Source of the DNA: Lachnospiraceae bacterium
Lineage (GTDB): Bacteria; Bacillota; Clostridia; Lachnospirales; Lachnospiraceae
NCBI GenBank assembly: GCA_014804495.1
Contig: JAAUZS010000086.1
Coordinates: 22,036 to 34,839, forward strand
Direction of reading: 5' to 3'
DNA: 12,804 nt
Within the stretch, counting starts at the first letter, position 1, and every line of letters begins with the position of its first letter. The notes under the pieces were generated by a model. The model saw nothing but the letters and a program-made list of their open reading frames with translations. It was not told the DNA's origin and made no database searches. Positions 12,568 through 12,804 of this stretch are shown here, in pieces. The translations under genes and the position numbers were made by a program.

Positions 12568-12804
12568 GTGAAAATAAATGTGAATGACCATATAGGTGCA
12601 TATTATATAGACGTTGCAACAGGAAAATGGAGCATTATAGGTGCATCGGATGAAATGAATGAAGCACTTAATACCAAATTGAAAAATAATACAGTTTATT
12701 ATGATGAATATGTCAGTCCGAATGCCGTACGCTTAGAAGTTGACAGTACACCTATAACGAGTGAAAACTATGCTGATTTCAGGAAAGCAACCGGAGTCAT
12801 GCCA
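12568..12804 (+). CDS. Unrecognised protein, N-terminal part (runs off the window)
   Basis: The gene starts at GTG 12568, with AAAGGAGG at 12554-12561, one of the best ribosome binding sites in the window. The frame is open to the window end (79 codons). It starts MKINVNDHIGAYYIDVATGK and continues with YYDEYVSPNAVRLEVDSTPI and TSENYADFRKATG. There is no signal peptide and no transmembrane segment in the visible part, and I do not recognise the family. It lies behind site D and 211 bp after the kinase gene, so it is a likely target of the LytTR regulator, which makes its identity of interest. Confidence 0.7.
   Translation, partial: MKINVNDHIGAYYIDVATGKWSIIGASDEMNEALNTKLKNNTVYYDEYVSPNAVRLEVDSTPITSENYADFRKATGVMP

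Overview
The window looks like a piece of a low-GC Firmicutes chromosome, most likely a gut-type Clostridia (Lachnospiraceae-like). The evidence is indirect: AT-rich DNA, strong AGGAGG-type ribosome binding sites, ECF sigma/DUF4179-type anti-sigma pairs, lipobox lipoproteins and a LytTR/GHKL two-component pair. No rRNA, tRNA, CRISPR array, transposase or integrase was seen. All genes are on the + strand except the Uma2-type gene and one doubtful small ORF.

Layout. 1-1268: tail of an ECF sigma factor and its DUF4179-like membrane anti-sigma factor. 1398-3861: an Asp-rich lipoprotein, a lipoprotein class D beta-lactamase with every active-site motif in place, and an overlapping unrecognised ORF. 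4015-5218: a second ECF sigma factor with a zinc-finger anti-sigma factor whose C-terminal tail has been cut off by frame changes. 5289-5734: a frameshifted toxin resembling the type III toxin-antitoxin (CptN/TenpN, ToxN-like) family, followed by an unrecognised ORF remnant. 6036-7256: an AAA ATPase with a DUF4143/nuclease-like C-terminus, closed by a good terminator. 7429-8846: a third ECF sigma factor with a membrane anti-sigma-like partner. 8847-9167: a degenerate coding remnant and a terminator. 9168-9731 (-): a Uma2-family PD-(D/E)XK protein. 10313-12356: a LytTR response regulator and an AgrC-like GHKL histidine kinase, visibly more GC-rich than the rest. 12568-end: the start of an unrecognised gene.

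The most interesting structure is regulatory. The same pair of direct repeats (core TCTGTAC-TCGGGGA, 19-20 bp period) occurs upstream of the class D beta-lactamase (2367), upstream of the LytTR operon itself (10173) and upstream of the last gene (12427). In all three places the second repeat begins exactly 45 bp before a possible -10 hexamer. A single orphan half-site lies at 8882. This is the layout expected for LytTR-type activator sites. It suggests a local regulon in which the regulator controls itself, the gene after the kinase, and a beta-lactamase lipoprotein about 8 kb away. The link between this regulator and these sites is inference.

Two adjacent genes around 5.1-5.6 kb carry single-base frame changes at A-tracts. 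This may be real decay of a sigma/toxin island, phase variation, or homopolymer errors in the assembly.
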